34,034 bases of DNA. It comes from Pseudogemmobacter hezensis (GTDB lineage: Bacteria; Pseudomonadota; Alphaproteobacteria; Rhodobacterales; Rhodobacteraceae). Location of the stretch: assembly GCF_013155295.1 (NCBI RefSeq), contig NZ_JABJXT010000029.1, forward strand, positions 1,899 through 35,932, in the 5' to 3' direction. Shown here one piece after another: positions 1 through 7,406 of the stretch. Numbering within the stretch: position 1 is the first letter of the stretch; every line of letters starts with the position of its first letter. The position numbers were made by a program, and so were the translations under genes. A model generated the notes under the pieces. The model searched no databases. It was not told the DNA's origin and was given only the letters and a program-made list of their open reading frames with translations.

Positions 1-76
1 GCTACCGAACATTTGATGGCCGGTGATCTCTCGTCAAAGCCAACGAAACATGGGGGAGATGATGCGTGATGTGCAG

Positions 77-92
77 CGCCACAGCTGTGGCG
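77..92. repeat. 16-bp perfect palindrome
   Basis: CGCCACAGCTGTGGCG is a perfect 16-bp dyad, followed directly by AAAAAGG. It lies about 110 bp upstream of the resolvase start. It could be an operator, part of a resolvase recombination site, or the stem of a terminator for a gene to the left (the A/T run is short). The sequence alone does not decide between these. Confidence 0.45.
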
Positions 93-202
93 AAAAAGGA
101 GCCCTTTAGGTCAAGGCGGCGTTCTATGGAGTACAATGGCGTAAGGACCTTTCACGTCGCAGCCACAACCCTAAGGTGCAGCACGCACTGAACGGAAAGA
201 AC

Positions 203-763
203 ATGAAAATCGGATATGTAAGGGTCTCGACAGAGGAACAGCGGGTAGATCTCCAGAAGCTCGCGCTCAAGCGTGCTGGATGTGGGAAGATCTTCTGTGA
301 TCACGGGGTGTCAGGCAGCACGTTCAAACGCCCAGGTCTATCCCGCGCCCTAGAAAGCCTTGAACCAGGCGACACTCTCGTTGTCTGGAGGCTCGACCGT
401 CTCGGTCGCTCGCTTATAGGCCTAGTTCAACTTATTGATTCGTTAGGAAAAAATGATATTGATTTTGCATCTCTTACGGAAGCAATCGACACGTCGAGCT
501 CGGGCGGGCGGCTTGTGTTCCACATGATGGCGGCACTTTCGGAGTTCGAGCGGACTCTGATCAGCGAACGCACGCGAGCGGGGATGGAAGCTGCAAGAGC
601 CAAAGGCCAGCGGATCGGCCGACCTCCAGCGCTCTCCGGATCAGAGATCGAGGCTGCTCGACAGGCCATCTTCATTGACGGAGAAGATGTCTCAGAGGTT
701 GCGTCGCGTTACAAGGTCACCGTTCGGACACTAAGGCAGTCGATGCGCCGCACCGCCGCATGA
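203..763 (+). CDS. Small serine recombinase (resolvase/invertase family)
   Basis: This is a 186-residue site-specific DNA recombinase of the resolvase/invertase type. The N-terminal catalytic domain starts MKIGYVRVST, with the nucleophile Ser9 in the VRVS motif. It continues with the RLDRLGRS arginine motif (about residue 67) and the EFERTLISERT helix that leads into the dimer-interface helix. The C-terminal end (GRPPAL followed by about 40 residues) is the usual small helix-turn-helix DNA-binding domain. The length is normal for the family. I chose the ATG at 203 over one 27 bp upstream because the conserved fold begins there and GGAAAGA precedes it. It probably resolves or inverts DNA locally and is not the integrase of the element, which lies at the other end. 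Its own target site is not identified. Confidence 0.9.
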   Translation: MKIGYVRVSTEEQRVDLQKLALKRAGCGKIFCDHGVSGSTFKRPGLSRALESLEPGDTLVVWRLDRLGRSLIGLVQLIDSLGKNDIDFASLTEAIDTSSSGGRLVFHMMAALSEFERTLISERTRAGMEAARAKGQRIGRPPALSGSEIEAARQAIFIDGEDVSEVASRYKVTVRTLRQSMRRTAA

Positions 764-947
764 GAGTAGCTGTCGTTCGCAACAACCTGCCCGGAAAGGC
801 CGTGAGCACCCCCGCCAGAGCGACCCTGTACAGCAGATTCGCACGTTTGATATTGCCACGGTCTTCCTTATGTTACATTCTATTCTTGGCTTTGATGTGA
901 CTGCACCGCGCAGCGTATAGTTGCAGGAGCGCATGTTATATTAACAT

Positions 948-1897
948 TTGAATACCCCCCGAATCCTCCCAAAACACAATCTCGCAGTTCAGAAATCGAT
1001 CTGAAATCGATCCAGTGTTTCCTCGTAGTATCAGGCCACAGTAGCTTCGCTGCTGCGGGCCGATACCTCGGTGAAACTGCGTCTGCCATCAGCAGGAAGA
1101 TTCGCCGACTTGAGGACAGTATAGGCGTTTCGCTGTTTGAGCGTCATTCTGGTGGAGTACGACTGACCCCCGCAGGGCGAAGGTTCAACGTCAGTGCCAG
1201 TCAGGGCATCAGCTTTCTGGACATAGGCATTCGGACGGCTATCCAGGAAGGCAGAGGAGAATCCGGGGGAGCTGCGGTTGGAGTAGTGACCACACTTGCG
1301 GGTGGCATTCTTCGAAGCCTTTTCGAGTCATTCAAGCAGAAACATCCGACACTTGCACTTCGCATTCAAAGCGGGAGCCGCGAAGAGCAGATTGAAGCAT
1401 TGCGAAACAATGCAATCGATATTTTGTTTCTGCCCGGACAGGATGCGGGGGAAGGTTTTGATGCGCAATTGGTTGGCCATGAGCGCATACACGTTGCACT
1501 CGCCAAAGACCATCCGCTATCCAGGCACCCGGAACTCACGTGGGATATAATTCGTGGGGAAACTTTTCTTCTCCCGCGCAGCGGTGCCGGACCTGAGGTT
1601 CACGGGTATATCATGAGGCGCGTTTCAGAATTCTCTACGCGTCCCAACGTGACGTTTCAGGACCTTCCGCTGGATGAAGTAATGCACCTTGTTGCAATGA
1701 ACGAAGGGATTTCCATCATCACGGAAGGCTGGACACATATTCAAGCGCCAAACCTCGAGTTTCGACCGTTAAATCAGCCGTCGGAGATCCTTCCCCTCTT
1801 CGCCGTTTGGTCATCGAAACGTGACAATCCAGTGCTACGAAGATTTGTCAGTCATCTGCGATCATTCTCAAAATCGAACATCACGCCGATCACATGA
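948..1897 (+). pseudogene. LysR-family transcriptional regulator lacking a usable start
   Basis: From about 995 to 1897 one open frame encodes a nearly full LysR-type regulator. It has an N-terminal winged HTH (IDLKSIQCFLVVSGHSSFAA, then SAISRKIRRLEDSIGVSLFER and RLTPAGRRF) and a complete effector-binding domain ending near FVSHLRSF. The first in-frame ATG/GTG/TTG is a GTG at 1286, inside the linker, which would drop the whole DNA-binding domain. The frame is open back to 896 without a start. A TTG at 948 lies in another frame; one extra C in the C6 run at 955-960 would connect it, although the AGGAG at 925-929 is too far upstream to support that start well. The gene is therefore either a pseudogene with a 1-nt deletion or is expressed from a non-standard start. 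A LysR gene after the trb block is common in related elements, as far as I recall. Confidence 0.7.
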
Positions 1898-1907
1898 TAT
1901 GGCGAAC

Positions 1908-2165
1908 CTATCTGCCACTCTCGCCATCACTATGACCCTGCGCGACTTGTGATCTTTTTCTTGCCTTTGAAAATCCGCGATCCGTTGCAATAAAACGTTC
2001 AAGCATCGGAACGATAAGCCTTGTCGGATCGGAAATCCCTGTCCCTGTTTCCCGAGCGAGGGCCGCCGCATACGCAGTTAGATCACGGTGTAATCCTGCT
2101 GGGATTTCCACCGTGACCTTCAAAGGCTTGTCTTCAAAAATGGCCCCGAGCCTCAACTTTGTCAT
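1908..2165 (-). CDS. DUF2274 domain protein at end of trb operon
   Basis: This 85-residue protein starts MTKLRLGAIFEDKPLKVTVEIPAGLHRDL. This is the pattern of DUF2274 proteins, which are usually found just behind trbI in alphaproteobacterial trb clusters. The basic, ribbon-helix-helix-like layout (VEIPAGLHRDLTAYAAALARETG) resembles small antitoxin or CopG-type DNA-binding folds; its function is unknown. The ATG at 2165 is one base after the trbI stop (TGA-T-ATG), so translation is probably coupled. It ends the operon, with the convergent LysR-like gene only 10 bp away. Confidence 0.8.
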   Translation of the reverse strand: MTKLRLGAIFEDKPLKVTVEIPAGLHRDLTAYAAALARETGTGISDPTRLIVPMLERFIATDRGFSKARKRSQVAQGHSDGESGR

Positions 2166-2166
2166 A

Positions 2167-3330
2167 TCAGCCTCCATATGGTTCCAGAACGAGATCCCGT
2201 GTGACCATGATCCGCACCGGGAACCCTGACCGGATCGTCAGCGTGGGCTCGACCTGCAGCTGCCGCTCGACGATCCTCTGACCGACCTGGTTAATTGTTT
2301 CCTGCGCTCCGTCACGAAGCGCGCGGGCGAGCAGGTCTTCCTCATCGGCCGCGAGTTCCGCCCCGACGGCCAGGAGGGTAGCCAGGCCGGCCGCTTTCAT
2401 CACCTCGCCCCAGTGATGATCGACACCATCCTCAAGACCTGCGTACCCCGCAGCGTCTGCACCGGGTAGCCGCTCCAGTACAATGGAACGGCCATTGGGG
2501 AAGATCATCCTGGTCCAGACAAGGAGCACTCGGCGTTGTCCGAACTCGATCCGGTCATCATACTCTCCGATCACGCGTGTGCCCTGCGGGATCAGCAGCA
2601 GAGCCCCTGTCGGACTGTCATAGACGTTCTGGGTCACCTGGGCGGTGATCTGCCCCGGCAAGTCAGAGCGAATGCCGGTAATCAACGCTGCTGGTATGAC
2701 CGAGCCAGCCTGAAGCAGATAGGGTGAGGCCGGGGCAGTGATCCGATCAGGCGCGACCGTCATCCGATCCGGCCCGGCATTCAGAAAAGCCTGCCCCGGA
2801 TTTTCCGGTCCCGCGCCCCCTGCCCCGTCAACCGGACCTGGCAGACCTCCGTGCGCAAAGCTGATTGCTGATCCGCCAGAAACAGGACGCGTCTGGAAGA
2901 AGATCTGACTGGTGCGGGCGGCCTCCAATTCGGCAAGTCGGCGCATCTCCTCCGGGTCAGGCGTCACGGCCATGGGCACCGGCGTAAGCGGAACAGACCT
3001 GCCCTCTTGCTGCGCCTGCAGGATCGGACCACCAAGATCGCCCGGCAATGGCGGGCCAAGGAGCGGCACATCACCATAGCTGCCAGGGAGACCCTGAAGA
3101 CCTTCTGCCGTCGTGCGACGATCAGTCGAGACCAGTTCCTCCCCTGCGCCACCTTTCTCCCGACCTTGCAGCGCATAGATAAGCGCGCCCCCGATCCCGA
3201 CGCCCGCGATCATGCCAAGGGTCATCAGGGCCTTGCGCGATATCCGGGTGACACGCGGCGCCTCTGCGCGCAGCCGCATAGCAGCAGGAGCCGCAACCGG
3301 GCCGGTGTCTTGCGGCTCGTCAGCACTCAT
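2167..3330 (-). CDS. trbI: TrbI / VirB10-type conjugal transfer protein
   Basis: TrbI is the VirB10-class scaffold that spans the cell envelope and links the inner-membrane part of the mating channel to the outer-membrane pore. The 387-residue protein has a short cytoplasmic N-terminus and one transmembrane helix at about 34-54 (ALMTLGMIAGVGIGGALIYA). A long Pro/Gly-rich periplasmic linker follows, then the conserved C-terminal beta-barrel domain, recognised by VIPAALITGIRSDLPGQITA, LLIPQGTRVIGEYD and the GVDHHWG segment. Its start overlaps the trbG stop by an ATGA, so the two are translationally coupled. Length and order are normal for the P-type Trb system. Confidence 0.95.
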   Translation of the reverse strand: MSADEPQDTGPVAAPAAMRLRAEAPRVTRISRKALMTLGMIAGVGIGGALIYALQGREKGGAGEELVSTDRRTTAEGLQGLPGSYGDVPLLGPPLPGDLGGPILQAQQEGRSVPLTPVPMAVTPDPEEMRRLAELEAARTSQIFFQTRPVSGGSAISFAHGGLPGPVDGAGGAGPENPGQAFLNAGPDRMTVAPDRITAPASPYLLQAGSVIPAALITGIRSDLPGQITAQVTQNVYDSPTGALLLIPQGTRVIGEYDDRIEFGQRRVLLVWTRMIFPNGRSIVLERLPGADAAGYAGLEDGVDHHWGEVMKAAGLATLLAVGAELAADEEDLLARALRDGAQETINQVGQRIVERQLQVEPTLTIRSGFPVRIMVTRDLVLEPYGG

Positions 3331-4331
3331 GTCCTGCTCTCCCCTGTGGTCCCCGCCACAGCCTCGCGCAGCCCCTCGGTCCGAAGGATCCGAACGGTCT
3401 GCTGGCGCTCGCCACTTCCCAGCCGGAGCTCCGCGGCGCCGAACAGCCGATCAACAATCAGGACGTTGCGATGGACGCGGCTGTTGACGATCTCGGGCTC
3501 TCCTTCGGCGTTCAGCACGAAGAGTGGCGGCATCTCGCCCTGGATGATCCCGCGCGGGAAGACAACATAGACCCTGCGGCCATCGTCAAAGACCGAGACC
3601 GGACGCCATGGCGGTGTGTCTCCTTGCAGTCCATAGCGATAATTGCGTGCTGTCTCTGCGGGGATAATCGGTGCAGCGGGGGCGGTTACGCGGTTGCCAG
3701 GCGGCGGAGCGGGATAGGACCAGGCAATGGCCGGCATCCAGGTCGTCTCGCTGGCGCGCAACTCGATGAGATAGGTCCGCCGATCCGTGGTGATGACCAG
3801 ATTGGTGGTGATATCCGGGCGCGTGGGTTTCACCAACACATTGACACGCCGGGTTGGGCCCGTGCCACTCTCGGTGTCGCCAATGACCCAACGTGCCGTG
3901 TCGCCGGCAGCGATAGGCCCCGCACCGGTAAGGCTCTCCCCGGGTTCCAGCGCAATCGTGGTGATCTGACCGGGCGCGGCATAGACTTGATAGAGCGCCC
4001 CCTCGGACCAGGGGTAGACCTGGATCGCGTTGAAATATCCTTCACGGCGTGGCTCGACCCGGGCCGCGACATTGGCGTTGGTCACCCTGCCCTCGGCGGT
4101 TCCCGAGGCGACCCCTCCCCGGCTTGGGGTCCAGCCCGGCGGTATGTGCACAGGCCGTGGAGCCGTCTCGCCTGTGGCAACCCGCACCACCGGCAAAGGC
4201 GGAACAGCGTCATCATAGGTGATCTCGGGGATGTCGTTACGGGCACAGGCTGCGAGCAGGATTGCCGGAAGGAGAAGGGCACTGCCCCGGTGGCGCTGTC
4301 TCAGAACGTCCGGGAAAAGACGAAGGGTCAT
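3327..4331 (-). CDS. trbG: TrbG / VirB9-type conjugal transfer lipoprotein
   Basis: TrbG is the VirB9-like component of the outer-membrane core complex. The 334-residue protein begins MTLRLFPDVLRQRHRG, with a hydrophobic signal (about 17-29) ending in LAAC. This is a lipobox with Cys29, so it is probably a lipoprotein. The rest is beta-rich, with YPWSEGALYQVYAAPGQITTIALEPGE, which is the VirB9 N-terminal domain, and a C-terminal half with RYGLQGDTPPWRPVSVFDDG. A longer reading from 4445 is possible but runs into trbF. I chose the ATG at 4331 because it overlaps the trbF stop as ATGA and gives a proper signal peptide. Confidence 0.93.
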   Translation of the reverse strand: MTLRLFPDVLRQRHRGSALLLPAILLAACARNDIPEITYDDAVPPLPVVRVATGETAPRPVHIPPGWTPSRGGVASGTAEGRVTNANVAARVEPRREGYFNAIQVYPWSEGALYQVYAAPGQITTIALEPGESLTGAGPIAAGDTARWVIGDTESGTGPTRRVNVLVKPTRPDITTNLVITTDRRTYLIELRASETTWMPAIAWSYPAPPPGNRVTAPAAPIIPAETARNYRYGLQGDTPPWRPVSVFDDGRRVYVVFPRGIIQGEMPPLFVLNAEGEPEIVNSRVHRNVLIVDRLFGAAELRLGSGERQQTVRILRTEGLREAVAGTTGESRT

Positions 4332-5017
4332 TGGCTCATCTCCCGCGACCAGTTTATGGAATTGATGTAAATGCCAAGGGGGTTGGCCCGCAGCCGCTCG
4401 GCATCCCTCGGCTGCTGGACGGCAATGCCAAGGATGGCGGTCCAACGCTCAGACCTCGCCAGATGGCCTCCTTCATAGTGGCGCTCGGTCCAGGCGATGC
4501 GGAAGCTGTCGGGTGAAGCACGGATAACCGATGAGACCTCGATCGAGATCTGCTGCTGGCCGACCCTCGTGAACGGATCGTTGTCGCGGGCATAGTCGTT
4601 CAGCGAAATCGCACCGCGATCAGTCGTGAAGTCATAGGCCCTGAGCCAGTTCTGGCGCAGGATGATCGGATCACTCGGTAAACCGCGCACCTGCTCGACG
4701 AAGCGGGCCAAGTGGAAAGCAATTTGCGGATCCGTCGGCTGGTAGCCTGCAACGGCAGGTTCAACCGCACGCGCCTCGCCATGCCTGTCGATTTCCACGA
4801 CCCATGGCGTGATCGTACCACGCGCCGATTGCCAGACCAGGGCGGCAGCAAAGCCTGCGGATAACAGCAGGCCGCCAAAGGCCATAAAGCGCCAGTTCCG
4901 CGCCTGGACCCGGGCGGAGCCGATACGCTCATCCCAGACCTGCGCCGCTTTCTGATAGGGGGTCTCCGGCTGTGGGGTCTTGCCGTAATGCGATGCCGGC
5001 CGCCTGAATATGCTCAT
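4328..5017 (-). CDS. trbF: TrbF / VirB8-type conjugal transfer protein
   Basis: TrbF is a VirB8-like inner-membrane protein that nucleates assembly of the type IV secretion channel. The 229-residue protein has a cytoplasmic N-terminus with ETPYQKAAQVWDERIGSARV, one membrane helix at about 44-63 and a periplasmic NTF2-like domain (ITPWVVEIDRHGEA, then RNDPFTRVGQQQISIEVSSV-like strands). The closing NPLGIYINSINWSREM is typical of TrbF. It starts 2 bp after the trbL stop. The length is normal. Confidence 0.94.
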   Translation of the reverse strand: MSIFRRPASHYGKTPQPETPYQKAAQVWDERIGSARVQARNWRFMAFGGLLLSAGFAAALVWQSARGTITPWVVEIDRHGEARAVEPAVAGYQPTDPQIAFHLARFVEQVRGLPSDPIILRQNWLRAYDFTTDRGAISLNDYARDNDPFTRVGQQQISIEVSSVIRASPDSFRIAWTERHYEGGHLARSERWTAILGIAVQQPRDAERLRANPLGIYINSINWSREMSQ

Positions 5018-5019
5018 GT

Positions 5020-6321
5020 CTATCTGTCCTCCAGTTTCACGGAAGCGCCACCACCATGGTTGTCACCCGCACGCAGGGCTTGGGCCGCGATCTGCGTTCC
5101 CCGGCCCAGTGACTGGCTCCGGCGTATGCTTTGCACCCAGGCCGGGGCCGCGTCGGATGTGCCGCCGCCGGGGCCGGCCCCCAGGCTGCCCTGGGTGGTC
5201 GTGCCTCCCGTTCCGGTGAATGCGGCCTTGACGCCTGCGGTATGGCTTTGCGCAACGCTCGCACCTGCCCGGCGCAGCGGCGATGCCAGCGCCTGCCCTG
5301 CGGCCTTGCCAATCCCGGCGGCACCGGATGCGACAGCCGACATGCCCGATTGTCCGGCGGAGTTAAGAGAGTAGGCCCCGGAGGCAGCCCCCGTAACCGA
5401 CGCAGCTCCGCGCACCGCCGCGCCCGCACCGCGTGATGCCATCATCGCGCCACCACCTGCGGCCAGTGCGGCGCCACCAACAGCAAGCCCAGTCCCGACG
5501 GCGGCGCCTGCGCCAAGCTGCGGCCCGCCGGAAACGAGACCCGAGGCGATGCCGGGGCCAAAGATGCCGAGACCGAGGAGCGAAAGTGCCGCAAGCACGA
5601 TCGCCATGGCGTCATCAATGGTCGGGGTTGCGCCCCCAAAACCCGCGGTGAACTGGCCGAAGAGCGACGACCCGATGCCGATGATCACGGCCAGAACCAG
5701 CACCTTGATGCCGGAGGAGATGACATTGCCGAGCACCCGCTCAGCCATGAAGGCAGTCTTGCCGAATAATCCGAAGGGGATCAGCACGAAACCCGCCAGC
5801 GTGGTGAGCTTGAACTCAATCAGGGTGACAAAGAGCTGCACCGCAAGGATGAAGAAGGCCAGAAGGACCAATACCCAGGCAAACATCAGGCAGGCGATCT
5901 GAATGAAGTTCTCGAAGAAAGCGACAAAGCCCATCAGGTCGGAGATCGCCTCGAGGAGTGGGCGGCCGGCATCAAGGCCCGTCTGCGCAACACGCCCGGG
6001 CCGCAGAAGGTCGGCGGGCGAAAAACTCGTGCCGGAGGCCATCAGCCCGAGACCGGCGAAACTGTCGAAGACGATCTGCGCCAGATTGTTCCAGTTCGAG
6101 ATCAGATAAGCAAAGACACCGACGAAGAGCGTCTTCTTCACCAGACGCGCGAGGACATCATCATCGGCGCCCCACGCCCAGAACAGAGCTGCCAGGGTGA
6201 CATCGATGACGATCAGCGTGGTCGCGATGAAGGCGACTTCGCCACCGAGCAGTCCGAAGCCGGAGTCGATATAGGAGGTGAAGATGCCAAGGAAGTTGTC
6301 GATAACGCCGGTGCCGCCCAT
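5020..6321 (-). CDS. trbL: TrbL / VirB6-type polytopic membrane protein
   Basis: TrbL is the VirB6-class polytopic inner-membrane protein of the mating channel. The 433-residue protein starts MGGTGVIDNFLGIFTSYIDSG and has at least five hydrophobic segments in its first 270 residues (for example IQIACLMFAWVLVLLAFFIL and LTTLAGFVLIPFGLFG). The C-terminal tail of about 150 residues is low-complexity and Ala/Gly/Ser-rich, which is usual for TrbL and probably lies in the cytoplasm or periplasm without fixed structure. The tail is extremely G+C rich and gives long spurious frames on the other strand. Confidence 0.93.
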   Translation of the reverse strand: MGGTGVIDNFLGIFTSYIDSGFGLLGGEVAFIATTLIVIDVTLAALFWAWGADDDVLARLVKKTLFVGVFAYLISNWNNLAQIVFDSFAGLGLMASGTSFSPADLLRPGRVAQTGLDAGRPLLEAISDLMGFVAFFENFIQIACLMFAWVLVLLAFFILAVQLFVTLIEFKLTTLAGFVLIPFGLFGKTAFMAERVLGNVISSGIKVLVLAVIIGIGSSLFGQFTAGFGGATPTIDDAMAIVLAALSLLGLGIFGPGIASGLVSGGPQLGAGAAVGTGLAVGGAALAAGGGAMMASRGAGAAVRGAASVTGAASGAYSLNSAGQSGMSAVASGAAGIGKAAGQALASPLRRAGASVAQSHTAGVKAAFTGTGGTTTQGSLGAGPGGGTSDAAPAWVQSIRRSQSLGRGTQIAAQALRAGDNHGGGASVKLEDR

Positions 6322-6324
6322 GGC

Positions 6325-6612
6325 TCATTGCCCTTCAAGACTGGCCGGGTTCGCCGATGCGCTGCCGCGCCCGAGAAAACGATCACGCGTCTCAGCCCAG
6401 ACAGCGAGACAGCCGGGATCGGTGGCAGCTACATCACCAAGCCGCTGGCAGCGCCTTTGTTCTTCACGCAGCGGATCCGCGAGGGATTGCCGGGATGGGG
6501 AGAGAGATGCCGGCGCAGACTCGTCATCGCGCAACATCCCCACCACCGTGGCGGTGATTGCCAATGCGACGAATATGATGGCTGCGATCCGTGCGAGCAG
6601 CTTTTCTTCCAT
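6325..6612 (-). CDS. Putative entry-exclusion protein TrbK-alt
   Basis: This 95-residue protein has one N-terminal membrane helix (MEEKLLARIAAIIFVALAITATVVGML) and a short exported part with two cysteines (EEQRRCQRLGDVAATDPGCLAVWAETRDRFLG). The C-x(13)-C spacing and the AVWAETRDRFLG ending are characteristic of the TrbK-alt family, found between trbJ and trbL in Trb clusters. The family is proposed to block redundant entry of the same element into a cell that already carries it; the role here is inferred from family and position. Confidence 0.85.
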   Translation of the reverse strand: MEEKLLARIAAIIFVALAITATVVGMLRDDESAPASLSPSRQSLADPLREEQRRCQRLGDVAATDPGCLAVWAETRDRFLGRGSASANPASLEGQ

Positions 6613-6629
6613 CCCGGCGCTCCGCTGGC

Positions 6630-7406
6630 TCAGTTGAACATGCGGGCGGTGCCGGGCTGATAGCCCGCGCCGGGAGCCAGAAAGCGTTCCCTCTGGATCC
6701 GCCCCTGTTCAGCCGCCGTTGCGCGTTCGGCCTCACCGAGCATCTCTGCGCGACCGTTGGCCGAGACGACCGCAATCAGATCAGAGAGTTGCTGCGACTG
6801 GAGGGCGAGAAGCTGGTTACCTGCCTGTGTCGCCTGCAGCGCCCCCGTCGCCCCCTGGCTCTCACCGACCAGTGCCGACATCTCCGCACGGTTGCTGTCG
6901 ATATTGCCGACGACACCTGCCTGCACCCGCATGGCGTCATGCAGACCGCCGACGGTATTCTCCCAGCGACTGCGGGCATCGGCGATCAGGGCGGCATCGG
7001 GTGCTGTCGCCTGCAAGGCACCATAGTCTTGCTGGAACATCGCATCGATCTGCTGGACATCAAAGGCGATGCTCTGCGCCTGCCCCAGCAGAGCCTGGGT
7101 CCGTTGCACATTGGCCTGCAATTGCTGAAGCGAGGAATAGGGCAGGCTTGCCAGATTGCGAGCCTGATTGATCAGCATCTGGGCCTCGTTCTGAAGCTGA
7201 GTGATCTGATTGTTGATCTGCTCCAGCGTACGGGCCGCCGTCAGCAGGTTTTCGGCATGGTTGGTCGGATCATAGACGATCCTGCCAAGTCCCCCCAAGA
7301 AGGCATGGGCCGGAGACACAACCGGCGGCGCGACGGTCAGAGGGACCGCCAGCGCGAGTGCCAGCGCGGTGCCTACGAGATAGCGGGGCATTGCAAAGGG
7401 TTTCAT
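6630..7406 (-). CDS. trbJ: TrbJ / VirB5-type conjugal transfer protein
   Basis: TrbJ is the VirB5-like exported pilus-tip or adhesin component. The 258-residue protein has an N-terminal signal peptide with likely cleavage after SPAHA (about residue 35). It is followed by the family signature FLGGLGRIVYDPTNHAENLLTAARTLEQINNQ and a long alpha-helical, Gln-rich body. It starts inside the trbE stop (ATGA overlap). The length is normal. Confidence 0.93.
   Translation of the reverse strand: MKPFAMPRYLVGTALALALAVPLTVAPPVVSPAHAFLGGLGRIVYDPTNHAENLLTAARTLEQINNQITQLQNEAQMLINQARNLASLPYSSLQQLQANVQRTQALLGQAQSIAFDVQQIDAMFQQDYGALQATAPDAALIADARSRWENTVGGLHDAMRVQAGVVGNIDSNRAEMSALVGESQGATGALQATQAGNQLLALQSQQLSDLIAVVSANGRAEMLGEAERATAAEQGRIQRERFLAPGAGYQPGTARMFN

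Noticed and set aside
90-101. Terminator after the left palindrome
   Set aside because: The A-run after the dyad is only five bases, and no gene is visible to its left; left undecided and not annotated as a terminator.
1286-1897. A short LysR gene starting at GTG 1286
   Set aside because: This start would leave out a well-preserved HTH domain encoded in the same frame upstream.
3471-4370. 299-codon open frame on the plus strand
   Set aside because: It is antisense to trbG, with Gly/Arg-rich composition typical of shadow frames.
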